Below, piece by piece: positions 1 through 7,845 of a stretch of DNA of 9,845 bases. Where the stretch lies: positions 1 to 9,845 of the forward strand of contig DRTC01000550.1 in assembly GCA_011372345.1 (NCBI GenBank), written 5' to 3'. The notes under the pieces were generated by a model. It made no database searches and had not been told where the DNA came from. It saw only the letters and a program-made list of their open reading frames with translations. How positions within the stretch are numbered: the stretch's first letter is position 1; the number at the start of each line of letters is the position of its first letter. Source of the stretch: Candidatus Cloacimonadota bacterium (GTDB lineage Bacteria; Cloacimonadota; Cloacimonadia; Cloacimonadales; TCS61). Both the position numbers and the translations under genes were made by a program.

Positions 1-1579
1 GTATATGCCTGACAGCAGAAACATAAAATCCCGGAAATTTTCTTAATCCATATAACGAAAATCCAATTCCTGAATTAGTGCTGTAATCGAATCCTCTAAC
101 AAGTTTTTTCTCATTTTTATCCCGATCGAACCAGGCTTCATTTGCAGAAACAGATTGAGAAACATCTAACCAGCCTTTGAGTTTATGAGAATATCGCAAA
201 CCTCCGGAATGTTTTACTCCTGCATTATGCTGATTAATATAACTTCCGGAACTATCTTTTTTAACCTTATAGATAACATCTTTAAAACCTGCATTCGGAT
301 CATTTATATCACCGATATGAGCAGCTTTGAAGTTATATGAATAGGAGAAATCCGTCCACCAGGCATCTTCATCAAAATTTTCGTCTTTGAGGAAAAGTTC
401 ATAAATCGGTTTAGAAGGGAGAGAATAACTGATTTTCGGTAAAGTTAAATCTTTTGTTTCATCAAGAAAATCATCTTTATAACTGGCATTCATATACAAA
501 AAATTTCCCAAAAATGGTTTTTTATATGCCAGCGAAGACTTGATCCATTCACTTAGTCTTTCATCTATATTGGAACTTCCTTCCCAGATCTGCTTACTGC
601 TGACAAATTCCAGATTGGCATCAAAAGTTGTTCGATTCCCGAAATCATGATGGTGTTGTGCTTTCATGAGCCAATCGTAAGTGGAGACTTCGGGACTGGA
701 AGTCCTTTTGTGAAGTTTTACCGTGAAATCTCCATCATAAAGATAGCGTTTCAAATACTGAGTGAAAAAAGTAAGTTCCCAACCTGTTTTCTCAAAATAA
801 TCGAAGGAAAAAATCGCATCAGCATAATCTTTGTAAGCATAATAAAAAGCGATATTTTCGATATGTTTTCCGTAAGTTTTATTGTAGCCGGGAGAAGGAA
901 CTAAAATTCCGGTATGTCTCCCTCTTTTAACGGTGAATGTTCCAAAAGGAAATGCAAAAACAGGGAAATGGTTCACATAAAAGATGATTGGTTTGCCGAC
1001 GATCTTATCATTCTGATACAATCTTAATTTATTCGTTCCAATATAAAAATGCGGATGCAAAGCATCACAGGTCGTGAAAATTCCTTTATCAACATCAAAG
1101 GTTTTTGTATCTATTTTGCGGATCTCTTCTCCGTAATAATAACCTTTATCAAACTTACTCGCTCCATTTTCGATCATTCCCCATTGCGATTCGAGATCGT
1201 AATAGATTTCATTTCCGAGAGCGGTTTGATCTCCGTCTTTCAGATAGGAATTTCCTTTGGTAAAAGCCTGATCTTTGGCAATATTGATGGTAATCGTGTC
1301 AGCTTTGATATCGGAAGATTGGTATTTGATAGAAGCATTTCCGATCAGATCGATCTTCTCTTTTTCCAGGGAATAAAAAATGCTGTCTGCTGAATAAAAA
1401 AGCGAGTCATATTCCATTGTCTCTGTTAATAATGTGTCTGAAACAAGAGAATCGATTTGAGAATTGTTTATAAGAGAATCTATCTCTGAAGGGAAAGATA
1501 CAACATCTTCATTTTCAGAAGAAAATGCCAGTCTGAATGACATTAAAATAATCAGAAATAAAATTACAAATTCTCTCAT
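1..1579 (-). CDS. lptD: LPS-assembly outer-membrane protein LptD (OstA), 5' part, partial at left edge
   Basis: Reading the complement gives one open frame of 526 codons that leaves the window without a stop. LptD is the outer-membrane beta-barrel that, with the lipoprotein LptE, inserts lipopolysaccharide into the outer leaflet. The N-terminus (MREFVILFLIILMSF, to about residue 20) is a signal peptide. Residues about 23-75 are a Ser/Asp-rich linker with IDSL, IDSL, YDSL and ADSI repeats. Residues about 76-165 form an OstA/LptA-like beta-jellyroll region (IDLIGNASIKYQ, IKADTITINI). The most diagnostic part is about 160-235: FDVDKGIFTTCD, PHFYIGTNKLRLY, then VNHFPVFAFPFGTF and RHTGILVPSPGY, typical of the LptD jellyroll-to-barrel junction. 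The rest is alternating aromatic/polar barrel sequence. An in-frame ATG three codons upstream (at 1588) is an alternative start; neither has a clear Shine-Dalgarno. An in-frame stop lies just above it. The gene is divergent from the adenine deaminase gene. The family call is secure; the barrel C-terminus is not visible. Confidence 0.88.
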   Translation of the reverse strand, partial: MREFVILFLIILMSFRLAFSSENEDVVSFPSEIDSLINNSQIDSLVSDTLLTETMEYDSLFYSADSIFYSLEKEKIDLIGNASIKYQSSDIKADTITINIAKDQAFTKGNSYLKDGDQTALGNEIYYDLESQWGMIENGASKFDKGYYYGEEIRKIDTKTFDVDKGIFTTCDALHPHFYIGTNKLRLYQNDKIVGKPIIFYVNHFPVFAFPFGTFTVKRGRHTGILVPSPGYNKTYGKHIENIAFYYAYKDYADAIFSFDYFEKTGWELTFFTQYLKRYLYDGDFTVKLHKRTSSPEVSTYDWLMKAQHHHDFGNRTTFDANLEFVSSKQIWEGSSNIDERLSEWIKSSLAYKKPFLGNFLYMNASYKDDFLDETKDLTLPKISYSLPSKPIYELFLKDENFDEDAWWTDFSYSYNFKAAHIGDINDPNAGFKDVIYKVKKDSSGSYINQHNAGVKHSGGLRYSHKLKGWLDVSQSVSANEAWFDRDKNEKKLVRGFDYSTNSGIGFSLYGLRKFPGFYVSAVRHI

Positions 1580-1618
1580 AGCAGGCATTTTTTTAAGGTT
1601 TTATTCTGTGTCAAGAAA

Positions 1619-1643
1619 TGTAACACAAACATCCTTGTTTGTG
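1619..1643. repeat. Palindromic element, TGTAAC lead plus 8-bp stem
   Basis: TGTAAC is followed by a perfect inverted repeat: CACAAACA (1624-1631), loop TCCT, TGTTTGTG (1636-1643). The last C of the lead is the first base of the stem. It lies in the intergenic region between divergent lptD and the adenine deaminase gene. It has no U-run on either strand, so it does not look like a simple intrinsic terminator. The same lead-plus-stem design recurs at 3407, 3436 and 7841. Confidence 0.6.
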
Positions 1644-1684
1644 AAAAAATCTCAAATGATTGAATTTTGCTTATTCTTTTTGTC

Positions 1685-1712
1685 TTTAACTCGTCAGGCA
1701 TTTGCCTAATCA
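1685..1712. repeat. Probable degenerate palindromic element of the same type
   Basis: TTTAAC (1685-1690) precedes CTCGTCAGGCA and a 5-bp core stem, AGGCA (1696-1700) and TGCCT (1703-1707). The right arm continues AATCAAG, where GACGAG would complete the palindrome. It resembles the intact elements nearby but has an altered lead and a decayed outer right arm. This is an inference from form. Confidence 0.35.
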
Positions 1713-1784
1713 AGTCGAATCTAAAAAATGATTTTTTATTTTGACAAAAAATTTACAGAAAGGAAAAAGAATACAGGATTTAAT

Positions 1785-3422
1785 ATGGATGTAAAAAAAA
1801 TGTCTATTTCAGGAAATATTGCGGATGTTCTAAATTTCAGAATTTTTCCCGGAACATTAACGATTTCCAATGGAAAAATAACAAAAATCCAAAAATCCAA
1901 TAAGAGATACAATAATTACATCATCCCGGGTTTCATTGATTCCCACATTCACATCGAAAGCTCGATGTTGATTCCTTCCGAATTTGCTCGAATTGCTTCA
2001 ATTCACGGAACTGTTGCAGTTGTTTCTGATCCGCACGAAATTGCTAATGTGCTGGGAATCGAAGGCGTAAAATTTATGCTGGAAGATGCTAAACGAATTC
2101 CGTTCAAATTCTATTTTGGAGCACCTTCCTGCGTTCCGGCAACTATTTTTGAAACTTCCGGAGCAGTTCTGGATGCTGAAAAAGTTGAAGAACTCCTAAA
2201 AATGGATGAGATAAAATATCTTTCAGAAGTGATGAATTTTCCGGGTGTAATTTATGACGATCCTGAAGTTCTGCAGAAAATCAAAGCAGCAAAAAAACTT
2301 GGGAAACCAATCGATGGACACGCTTCCGAATTAAGCGGAAAGAATCTGGAAAAATACATTGAAGCTGGAATTTTAACGGATCACGAATGTTTTTCATACC
2401 AGGAAGCGGAAGAAAAAATAAAATTCGGAATGAAGATTCTCATTCGAGAAGGTTCTGCTGCGAAAAATTTCGAAGAGTTGATCCCGCTCGTTAAAAAATA
2501 TCCTGAAAAATGTATGTTCTGCAGTGATGACAAACATCCTGATGATCTACTGAAAAGTCATATTAATGAACTTGTGAAACGAGCAATTAGGAAAGGTTTT
2601 GATTTGATGGATGTTCTGCGAGTCGCTTGCCTGAATCCGACCAAACATTACGATCTCGAGGTTGGTTTACTCCGAGAAGGTGATGATGCCGATTTCCTGG
2701 TGATTGATAATTTGAAAAATTTCAATATACTGAAAACATATATAAAAGGAGAATTAGTTGTAGACAATGGTAGAACTTTAATTCCAAAACAGAACTCGAT
2801 TATCATCAATAATTTCAAAGCAGAAAAGAAAAGAATCGAAGATTTTATCCTTACTTTCAAAGGAGGAAAGATCAAAGTCATCGAAGCGTTAGACGGACAA
2901 TTGATTACAAATTCGCTGATAGAAACTCCTAAAATAAACAATGATAATATAGTTTCGGATGTGGAAAGAGATATTCTGAAAATAACAGTGGTGAATCGTT
3001 ATCAAAATACAAAACCGGCAATCGGCTTTATCAGGAATTTCGGTTTGCAGAAAGGAGCGATCGCTTCCAGTGTTGCTCACGATTCGCACAATATTATTGC
3101 AGTTGGAACTTCCGATCAATTGCTCCAAAAAGCAGTAAACTTGATCATCGAAAATAAAGGCGGAATTTGCGCAGTTTCAGAAAATGAAGAAATGATCTTA
3201 CCTTTACCCATTGCTGGAATCATTTCTGATATGGATTATGAAATCGTTGCTGTAAAGTATTCTCAACTGGATAAGAAAGCAAAGGATTTCGGCTCAGAAC
3301 TCTCATCACCATTTATGACTTTATCGTTTATGGCATTGCTCGTGATCCCGAAGTTGAAGTTGAGCGATAAAGGATTGTTTGATGGGGAGAAGTTTGAGTT
3401 TGTAGATGTAGCACATTTTTGA
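1785..3422 (+). CDS. ade: Adenine deaminase
   Basis: This encodes a 545-residue cytosolic metal-dependent amidohydrolase that deaminates adenine to hypoxanthine and ammonia (EC 3.5.4.2), a purine salvage and nitrogen-release step. In order: a small N-terminal beta domain; PGFIDSHIHIESSML at about 48-62 with the metal-binding HxH; SDPHEIANVLG at about 81-91; GAPSCVPAT and the ETSGA segment at about 112-127; GHASELSG at about 178-185; the active-site-region DDKHPDD at about 248-254; RVACLNPTKHY with the GDDADFLV composite-domain end at about 279-306; and the C-terminal adenine-deaminase domain with FIRNFGLQKGAIASSVAHDSHN at about 414-435 (broken here by family variation). Length matches the family (about 550-600). 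I prefer the ATG at 1785, with AGGA six bases upstream, to an in-frame ATG at 1728. The extra 19 residues from 1728 are Lys/Phe-rich and unlike the family start. The last codons lie inside a palindromic element, so the C-terminal VAHF may be element-derived. Confidence 0.93.
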   Translation: MDVKKMSISGNIADVLNFRIFPGTLTISNGKITKIQKSNKRYNNYIIPGFIDSHIHIESSMLIPSEFARIASIHGTVAVVSDPHEIANVLGIEGVKFMLEDAKRIPFKFYFGAPSCVPATIFETSGAVLDAEKVEELLKMDEIKYLSEVMNFPGVIYDDPEVLQKIKAAKKLGKPIDGHASELSGKNLEKYIEAGILTDHECFSYQEAEEKIKFGMKILIREGSAAKNFEELIPLVKKYPEKCMFCSDDKHPDDLLKSHINELVKRAIRKGFDLMDVLRVACLNPTKHYDLEVGLLREGDDADFLVIDNLKNFNILKTYIKGELVVDNGRTLIPKQNSIIINNFKAEKKRIEDFILTFKGGKIKVIEALDGQLITNSLIETPKINNDNIVSDVERDILKITVVNRYQNTKPAIGFIRNFGLQKGAIASSVAHDSHNIIAVGTSDQLLQKAVNLIIENKGGICAVSENEEMILPLPIAGIISDMDYEIVAVKYSQLDKKAKDFGSELSSPFMTLSFMALLVIPKLKLSDKGLFDGEKFEFVDVAHF

Positions 3423-3430
3423 AAAATGTG
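3407..3430. repeat. Palindromic element, TGTAGC lead, overlapping the adenine deaminase stop codon
   Basis: TGTAGC (3407-3412) runs into a perfect 9-bp inverted repeat, CACATTTTT (3412-3420) and AAAAATGTG (3422-3430), around a single central G. The stop codon TGA (3420-3422) of the adenine deaminase gene lies at its centre. There is no U-tract downstream on either strand. Confidence 0.6.
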
Positions 3431-3435
3431 AAAAG

Positions 3436-3459
3436 TGTAACTCGACTTTGCAAGTCGAG
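3436..3459. repeat. Palindromic element, TGTAAC lead plus 8-bp stem
   Basis: TGTAAC (3436-3441) is followed by CTCGACTT (3441-3448), loop TGC, and AAGTCGAG (3452-3459), a perfect stem. It lies five bases after the previous palindrome, so the two form a tandem pair behind the adenine deaminase gene. AATTG follows it rather than a T-run, which argues against a classical terminator. Confidence 0.65.
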
Positions 3460-3477
3460 AAATTGTATAAATATATT

Positions 3478-3508
3478 TTGACTTTTCGGAATACATAGGA
3501 TAAATAAT
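3478..3508 (+). promoter_or_regulatory. Possible sigma-70-type promoter for the DUF2461-permease pair
   Basis: TTGACT (3478-3483) and AATAAT (3503-3508) are spaced by 19 bases, each one mismatch from consensus. The spacing is long, and AT-rich DNA gives chance hits, so this is only a candidate. The preceding gene is 125 bases upstream of the DUF2461 start, so a separate promoter is plausible. Confidence 0.3.
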
Positions 3509-3511
3509 TTA

Positions 3512-3526
3512 CCATCGTGACGATGG
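3512..3526. repeat. Short hairpin in the leader of the DUF2461 gene
   Basis: CCATCG (3512-3517), loop TGA, CGATGG (3521-3526) form a perfect 6-bp, GC-richer stem in AT-rich surroundings, about 20 bases before the start codon and just ahead of the GGAAGG ribosome-binding site. The lead is TTTACC rather than TGTARC, so membership in the palindrome family is uncertain. It could be a leader stem. Confidence 0.4.
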
Positions 3527-3547
3527 CGATACTGAAAGGAAGGAATA

Positions 3548-4228
3548 ATGAATAATTTCCAAGGATTTTCCAAAGACTCAATAAAGTTTTATGAAGATTT
3601 GACAAACAACAATTCCAAAGAATGGTTCGCAGATCACAAATCAGATTACGAAGAATTTGTGATGAAACCTGCTCGCAGTTTTGTTATTGATCTCGGAGAA
3701 AGACTGCAAGCCATTTCACCGGAAATCCAGGCAATTCCCAAAACAGATAAATCGATTTTCAGGATCTATCGCGATATCCGATTCACTCCGGATAAGCGAC
3801 CTTTCAAAACACATCTGGGAATTTTATTCTGGGAAGGACATCGCAAAAAACTGGAATGTCCTGGGTTTTACCTGCAAATCGATAAAGACAAAATATTCAT
3901 CGGAAGCGGACTTTATATGTTTCCAACCGATATTCGCGACAATTTCCGGAACGCAGTTGCGGATGAAAAAAAGGGTGATGGATTAAGAAAAATCATCGAT
4001 AAACTGCAAAAGCAGAATTTCCAACTTGGCGGCAGACATTACAAAAAAGTTCCGCGTGGATTTGATAAAGACCACAAAAATGCTGAATTTCTACTCTATA
4101 ACGGTTTCTGGGCAGGAAAAGAATTTCCGATTGTTGAAGAGTTTTATTCGGAAGATTTTATTGATTGGTGTTTTGAACATTTTTTGAAGATGTTCGATCT
4201 GCATAAATGGATGTTAGGAATAATATAA
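3548..4228 (+). CDS. DUF2461 domain-containing protein
   Basis: This 226-residue soluble protein matches the DUF2461 (TIGR02453-type) family over its whole length, the family's usual size. Its biochemical role is not established. Visible family marks are the N-terminal FQGFSKDSIKFYEDL at about 4-18, NNSKEWF at 21-27, SIFRIYRD then RPFKTHLG at about 69-91, CPGFYLQI near 104-111, and FDKDHKNAEFLLYNGF at about 172-187. No signal peptide or membrane segment is seen. The start is ATG with a strong GGAAGG site four bases upstream. The stop is one base before the TTG start of the permease, so the two are probably co-transcribed and translationally coupled. The family call is secure from motifs; nothing in the window reveals a substrate. 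Confidence 0.85.
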   Translation: MNNFQGFSKDSIKFYEDLTNNNSKEWFADHKSDYEEFVMKPARSFVIDLGERLQAISPEIQAIPKTDKSIFRIYRDIRFTPDKRPFKTHLGILFWEGHRKKLECPGFYLQIDKDKIFIGSGLYMFPTDIRDNFRNAVADEKKGDGLRKIIDKLQKQNFQLGGRHYKKVPRGFDKDHKNAEFLLYNGFWAGKEFPIVEEFYSEDFIDWCFEHFLKMFDLHKWMLGII

Positions 4229-4229
4229 T

Positions 4230-4967
4230 TTGAATATCGAATTCTTCCTTCTCTGCTTGCTCATCATCCTTGCGTCTTCTATGCTGCAGGGATTGACCGG
4301 TTTCGGCTTTTCGATTCTTTCCCTGCCTTTGTTGACACTTCTACTCTCTCCCAAAACAGCAGTTCCGATTTTAGTTCTCTATTCCATAATTATCAATATT
4401 GTCGTCTTTTTTTCAGCCAGAAAAGCATTTGAACTGAAAAGGATTTGGATATTAATGATTTTTGGAATTATCGGAGTTCCGATTGGAACGCATTTTCTGA
4501 TCACTTTCAATGATAATTTGATAAAATTATGCATCGGCATTTTCATCACGGTTTTTGGATTATTATTACTTCTGGGATTTCGGCAGAAGATCAAACACGA
4601 AAAAGTTTCGATGATCCCGATTGGATTTGTCAGCGGGATTTTGAGCGGAAGTGTTTCGATTGGAGGACCTCCGGTAATTTTGTTTCTCTCCAATCAAGGT
4701 GTAAATAAACAGGTTTTCAGGGCAAATCTGGCAGTCTATTTTTTCATTTTGAACATTTTCACAATTCCTGTTTATATTTATACCGGTTTGATTTCAGAAC
4801 AAGTTCTGAACTACTCGATAAAGTTTTTTCCGGCTTTGGTGATTGGTGTTGTTGCTGGAAATGTTTTTTCTAAAAAGATAAAGGAAGAGCATTTCCGAAA
4901 AGTTGTATTAGTCCTTTTGGTTTTGATGGGAATTTTATCGATTGTTTCGAGTTTGAAAACAATTTAA
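4230..4967 (+). CDS. TauE/SafE-family (DUF81) membrane permease
   Basis: This is a 245-residue, very hydrophobic protein with about seven or eight predicted membrane segments (roughly 5-20, 28-62, 72-92, 98-116, 128-154, 166-186, 196-213 and 226-242). Members of the TauE/SafE family export sulfite or sulfonates, or move other small organic anions. The specific substrate here cannot be told. Family marks are the glycine-rich GLTGFGFSIL near residues 21-30 and its internal counterpart GSVSIGGPPVILFL near 140-153, the two pseudo-repeat signatures. The start is a TTG one base after the DUF2461 stop, with AGGA about ten bases upstream; no in-frame ATG precedes the first membrane segment. A 90-base AT-rich gap separates it from gcvPA, and no hairpin terminator is seen there. 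The role beside DUF2461 is unknown. Confidence 0.85.
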   Translation: MNIEFFLLCLLIILASSMLQGLTGFGFSILSLPLLTLLLSPKTAVPILVLYSIIINIVVFFSARKAFELKRIWILMIFGIIGVPIGTHFLITFNDNLIKLCIGIFITVFGLLLLLGFRQKIKHEKVSMIPIGFVSGILSGSVSIGGPPVILFLSNQGVNKQVFRANLAVYFFILNIFTIPVYIYTGLISEQVLNYSIKFFPALVIGVVAGNVFSKKIKEEHFRKVVLVLLVLMGILSIVSSLKTI

Positions 4968-5057
4968 TTTCATATCTTTCTTTTCTTTCATTTCCATTTG
5001 ACACAAAAATACCAATTAATTTTCTGAATCAAATTTATTAAAAAAAGGAGAAAGAAA

Positions 5058-6401
5058 ATGCCTTTTATTTCCAATACTGACAAAGAACGGAAGGAAATGT
5101 TAGCTGCCATCGGAGTAAAAAAATTCGAGGAACTGCTTAAAGATATTCCTGGCAAATTCATCCATCAAGAACCTTGCTGCTTGGAGAATCCTCTTTCCGA
5201 ACTGGAAATTACTTCCAGGATCAATGAGCTTGTTTCCAGAAATATCTCGACAGATGATGCAAATTCCTTTCTGGGAGCAGGAGTTTATGACCATTTCATT
5301 CCTGCTGCAGTCGATAGTATTATTTCGCGACCGGAATTTTTAACAGCTTACACTCCTTATCAGGCAGAAGTCAGCCAGGGAACTTTGCAGTATATTTATG
5401 AATATCAGACCTTGATCTGTGAGTTGACCGGAATGGAAATTTCCAATGCCGGTATGTATGATGGAGCAAGTGCGGCTGCGGAAGCGATTTTGATGGCAGT
5501 TCGCAAAACAAAGAAGTTCAAAGCTATCATTGCCGAAACGATAAATCCTCTTTATTTGCAGGTTATCAAAGCTTATACGGAAGGAGTTGAGATCGAACTC
5601 GTGATGGTTCCTGAAAAAAATGGTCTTGTTGATCTTAAAATTCTGAAGGACAAACTCGATGATGAAACTGCTTGTGTTCTCATCCAAACACCTAACTTTT
5701 TTGGAAACCTGGAAGATGTTTTTGCTATCGAGCCAATCGTTCATTCCAGCAAAAAAGCACTTTTCATTGCTTGTGTGGACCCTCTTTCACTTCCGTTATT
5801 GAACTCTCCCGCTGAATACAAAGCAGACATTGTTGTCGGTGAAGGTCAATCTCTGGGAAATTTTCAGAGTTTTGGAGGTCCTCTGTTCGGATTCCTGGCA
5901 ACCAGTCTTTCTCTTGCCCGAACTATGCCCGGAAGAATTGTCGGAGCATCCCTCGATTCTGATGGAAATAAAGCGTATTGCTTAACTTTGCAGGCAAGAG
6001 AACAACATATTCGTCGGGTAAAAGCTACTTCCAATATCTGTTCAAATCAAGCCTTGTGTAATCTGGCAGCAACTGTGTATATGTGCTTGATGGGGAAACA
6101 GGGCTTGAAAGAGGTTTCGGAACAATCAACCACCAAAGCCCACTATCTTGCGGAAAAGATCTGTAAGGTCGATGGATTTTCCATGGCTTTTGATGCTCCT
6201 TTTTTCAAAGAATTTGCTATCAAAACTCCAATTCCTGCAAGCAAGATTATACAAAAATTAAAGCACAAAAATATTTTTGCCGGTATCAATATGAAACAAT
6301 TCGGTTATGAAAATATGCTTTTGGTCGCAGTTACCGAGAAGAAAAGGAAATGCGATTTGGATGGATTTGTAAATTCATTGAAGGAGGTGTCCAATGTCTA
6401 A
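5058..6401 (+). CDS. gcvPA: Glycine dehydrogenase (decarboxylating) subunit 1, P-protein alpha
   Basis: This 447-residue cytosolic protein is the N-terminal-half subunit of the two-subunit P-protein (EC 1.4.4.2). With GcvPB it decarboxylates glycine and passes the aminomethyl group to lipoyl-H protein in the glycine cleavage system. It has the aminotransferase-like fold but no PLP lysine; that lies in GcvPB. Family motifs include FLGAGVYDHFIPA at about 71-83, RPEFLTAYTPYQAEVSQGTL at about 90-109, ELTGMEISNAGMYDGASA at about 121-138, the FQSFGGPLFGF segment at about 269-279, and a C-terminal AREQHIRR and SNICSNQAL region. Length fits the family (about 440-450). The start ATG has AAGGAG seven bases upstream. 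The 3' end overlaps gcvPB by 8 bases, which implies coupling and equimolar synthesis. No gcvT, gcvH or lipoate gene is adjacent. Confidence 0.95.
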   Translation: MPFISNTDKERKEMLAAIGVKKFEELLKDIPGKFIHQEPCCLENPLSELEITSRINELVSRNISTDDANSFLGAGVYDHFIPAAVDSIISRPEFLTAYTPYQAEVSQGTLQYIYEYQTLICELTGMEISNAGMYDGASAAAEAILMAVRKTKKFKAIIAETINPLYLQVIKAYTEGVEIELVMVPEKNGLVDLKILKDKLDDETACVLIQTPNFFGNLEDVFAIEPIVHSSKKALFIACVDPLSLPLLNSPAEYKADIVVGEGQSLGNFQSFGGPLFGFLATSLSLARTMPGRIVGASLDSDGNKAYCLTLQAREQHIRRVKATSNICSNQALCNLAATVYMCLMGKQGLKEVSEQSTTKAHYLAEKICKVDGFSMAFDAPFFKEFAIKTPIPASKIIQKLKHKNIFAGINMKQFGYENMLLVAVTEKKRKCDLDGFVNSLKEVSNV

Positions 6402-7845
6402 AACAATATTTGAAAAAAATTCCAGCGGACGGAAAGGATACACTTTACCGAAAAGCGATGTAAATCTAAAATTGGAGGATTGTGTTCCTCAAAATTATTT
6501 AAGAAAAGAAGAAGCAAAACTTCCGGAAGTCAGTGAACTCGATGTAATGCGACATTTTTTAGAACTTTCGCAAAAAAATCACTGCATTGAGAAAGGATTT
6601 TATCCGCTCGGTTCATGCACTATGAAATATAATCCTCAAGTAAATGAGGTTTTAGTTAGAAACAAGGGGATTTTAAACCTTCATCCGTTTCAAGATGAAG
6701 ATACAGTCCAGGGAGCATTACGGATTTTGTTTGATTTGCAGCAGGATTTAGCAGAAATTTCCGGATTCTCCAATGTCACCTTGCAGCCTGTTGCCGGAGC
6801 TCATGGTGAATTTACCGGACTGAAAATAATGCGAGCTTATCATGAAGCGAAAGGAAATTCTCATAAGAAAAAGATCATTCTTCCTGATTCAGCTCATGGA
6901 ACTAATCCAGCCAGCGTTTCTCTGGTCGGATATAAAATGGTGGAGATCAAATCCAATGAAAAGGGAATGGTCGATATCGAAGATCTGAAGGCACATATTG
7001 ATGATAAAGTTGCCGGATTTATGCTCACGAATCCAAATACTCTCGGAATTTTTGAAACGCAGATCGAGGAAATTGCTAAACTTGTTCACAGTGTTGACGG
7101 TTTGATGTATATGGATGGAGCGAATTTTAATGCTCTTATGGGATATATAAAACCCGGTGAAATAGGCTTCGATATTATGCACTATAATCTGCATAAAACA
7201 TTCTCAACTCCGCATGGAGGAGGAGGTCCCGGTTCGGGACCAATCGGTGTTCGATCTGATTTAGCAAAATTCCTGCCAGTTCCGATGATTTCCAAAAACG
7301 GTAATAAATATTATTTTGATTATTCACATAAAGAAACTTCGATCGGAAAAGTTCATTCCTTTTTTGGAAATTTTGCGGTAAATGTCCGAGCTTATATATA
7401 TCTGAAAATGCTGGGTTCGGAAGGTTTGAAAAGAGTTGCTGAAAATGCCTTGATCAATGCTAATTATGTGATGAAAAAACTGGAAAATCATTATTATATT
7501 CCTTATAAAGATATTTTCTGTATGCATGAGTTTGTTGCCAACAATAAGTGGCAGAAGGAAAAATCAGGAGTGAAAACACTTGATCTTGCTAAACGCATTC
7601 TGGATAAAGGCTTTCACGCACCAACCATCTATTTCCCCCTGATCGTTTCGGAAGCAATGATGATCGAACCGACCGAAACAGAAAGTAAGGAAACTCTCGA
7701 TGAATTCATAGAAGCCATGATTGAAATTGCGAGAGAAAGTGAAGATAATCCTGAAATCCTGAAAAATGCTCCAATTAACACTCCTGTTAAAAGAGTCGAT
7801 GATACACTCGCTGTGCGGCAATTGAATGTGAAGTTTGAAATGTAG
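6394..7845 (+). CDS. gcvPB: Glycine dehydrogenase (decarboxylating) subunit 2, P-protein beta
   Basis: This 483-residue subunit carries the PLP cofactor of the glycine-cleavage P-protein. Marks in order: FYPLGSCTMKYNP at about 69-81; QPVAGAHGEF at about 131-140; DSAHGTNPAS at about 165-174; TNPNTLGIFE at about 212-221; DGANFNA at about 241-247; and YNLHKTFSTPHGGGGPGSGP at about 264-283, where Lys268 is the expected Schiff-base lysine, followed by the glycine-rich loop. The C-terminus (FHAPTIYFPLIV, EPTETESKETLD) is typical. Length matches the family (about 480). AAGGAGG lies six bases before the ATG, inside the 3' end of gcvPA. The stop TAG is the middle of the TGTAGC lead of a palindromic element, so the present C-terminus may have been set by that element. 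The call is secure. Confidence 0.96.
   Translation: MSKTIFEKNSSGRKGYTLPKSDVNLKLEDCVPQNYLRKEEAKLPEVSELDVMRHFLELSQKNHCIEKGFYPLGSCTMKYNPQVNEVLVRNKGILNLHPFQDEDTVQGALRILFDLQQDLAEISGFSNVTLQPVAGAHGEFTGLKIMRAYHEAKGNSHKKKIILPDSAHGTNPASVSLVGYKMVEIKSNEKGMVDIEDLKAHIDDKVAGFMLTNPNTLGIFETQIEEIAKLVHSVDGLMYMDGANFNALMGYIKPGEIGFDIMHYNLHKTFSTPHGGGGPGSGPIGVRSDLAKFLPVPMISKNGNKYYFDYSHKETSIGKVHSFFGNFAVNVRAYIYLKMLGSEGLKRVAENALINANYVMKKLENHYYIPYKDIFCMHEFVANNKWQKEKSGVKTLDLAKRILDKGFHAPTIYFPLIVSEAMMIEPTETESKETLDEFIEAMIEIARESEDNPEILKNAPINTPVKRVDDTLAVRQLNVKFEM

Noticed and set aside
1609..1614. TTGACA on the minus strand upstream of lptD
   Set aside because: At 17-base spacing the -10 position reads AAAATG and overlaps the possible start codon at 1588, so it would not serve this gene.
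647..1709. Three plus-strand open frames of 81-114 codons
   Set aside because: They lie opposite the continuous lptD frame, or extend from it into the intergenic region, and encode low-complexity products without ribosome-binding sites.
1741..1746. TTGACA upstream of the adenine deaminase gene as a -35 box
   Set aside because: No acceptable -10 box at 15-19 bases; AAAAAG lies at the 17-base position.
1728..1784. A longer start for the adenine deaminase gene at 1728
   Set aside because: The extra 19 residues are Lys/Phe-rich and unlike the family N-terminus, and the ATG at 1785 has AGGA at good spacing.
3407..3459. The tandem hairpins as an intrinsic terminator for the adenine deaminase gene
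   Set aside because: Neither hairpin is followed by a run of T on either strand; treated as repeat elements instead.
1619..3526. Multiple hairpins as a possible CRISPR array
   Set aside because: The palindromes are unevenly spaced, differ in sequence and flank no spacer-like units.
4998..5003. TTGACA upstream of gcvPA as a -35 box
   Set aside because: The bases at the expected -10 position (TTTCTG) are a poor match, so a promoter cannot be placed with confidence.
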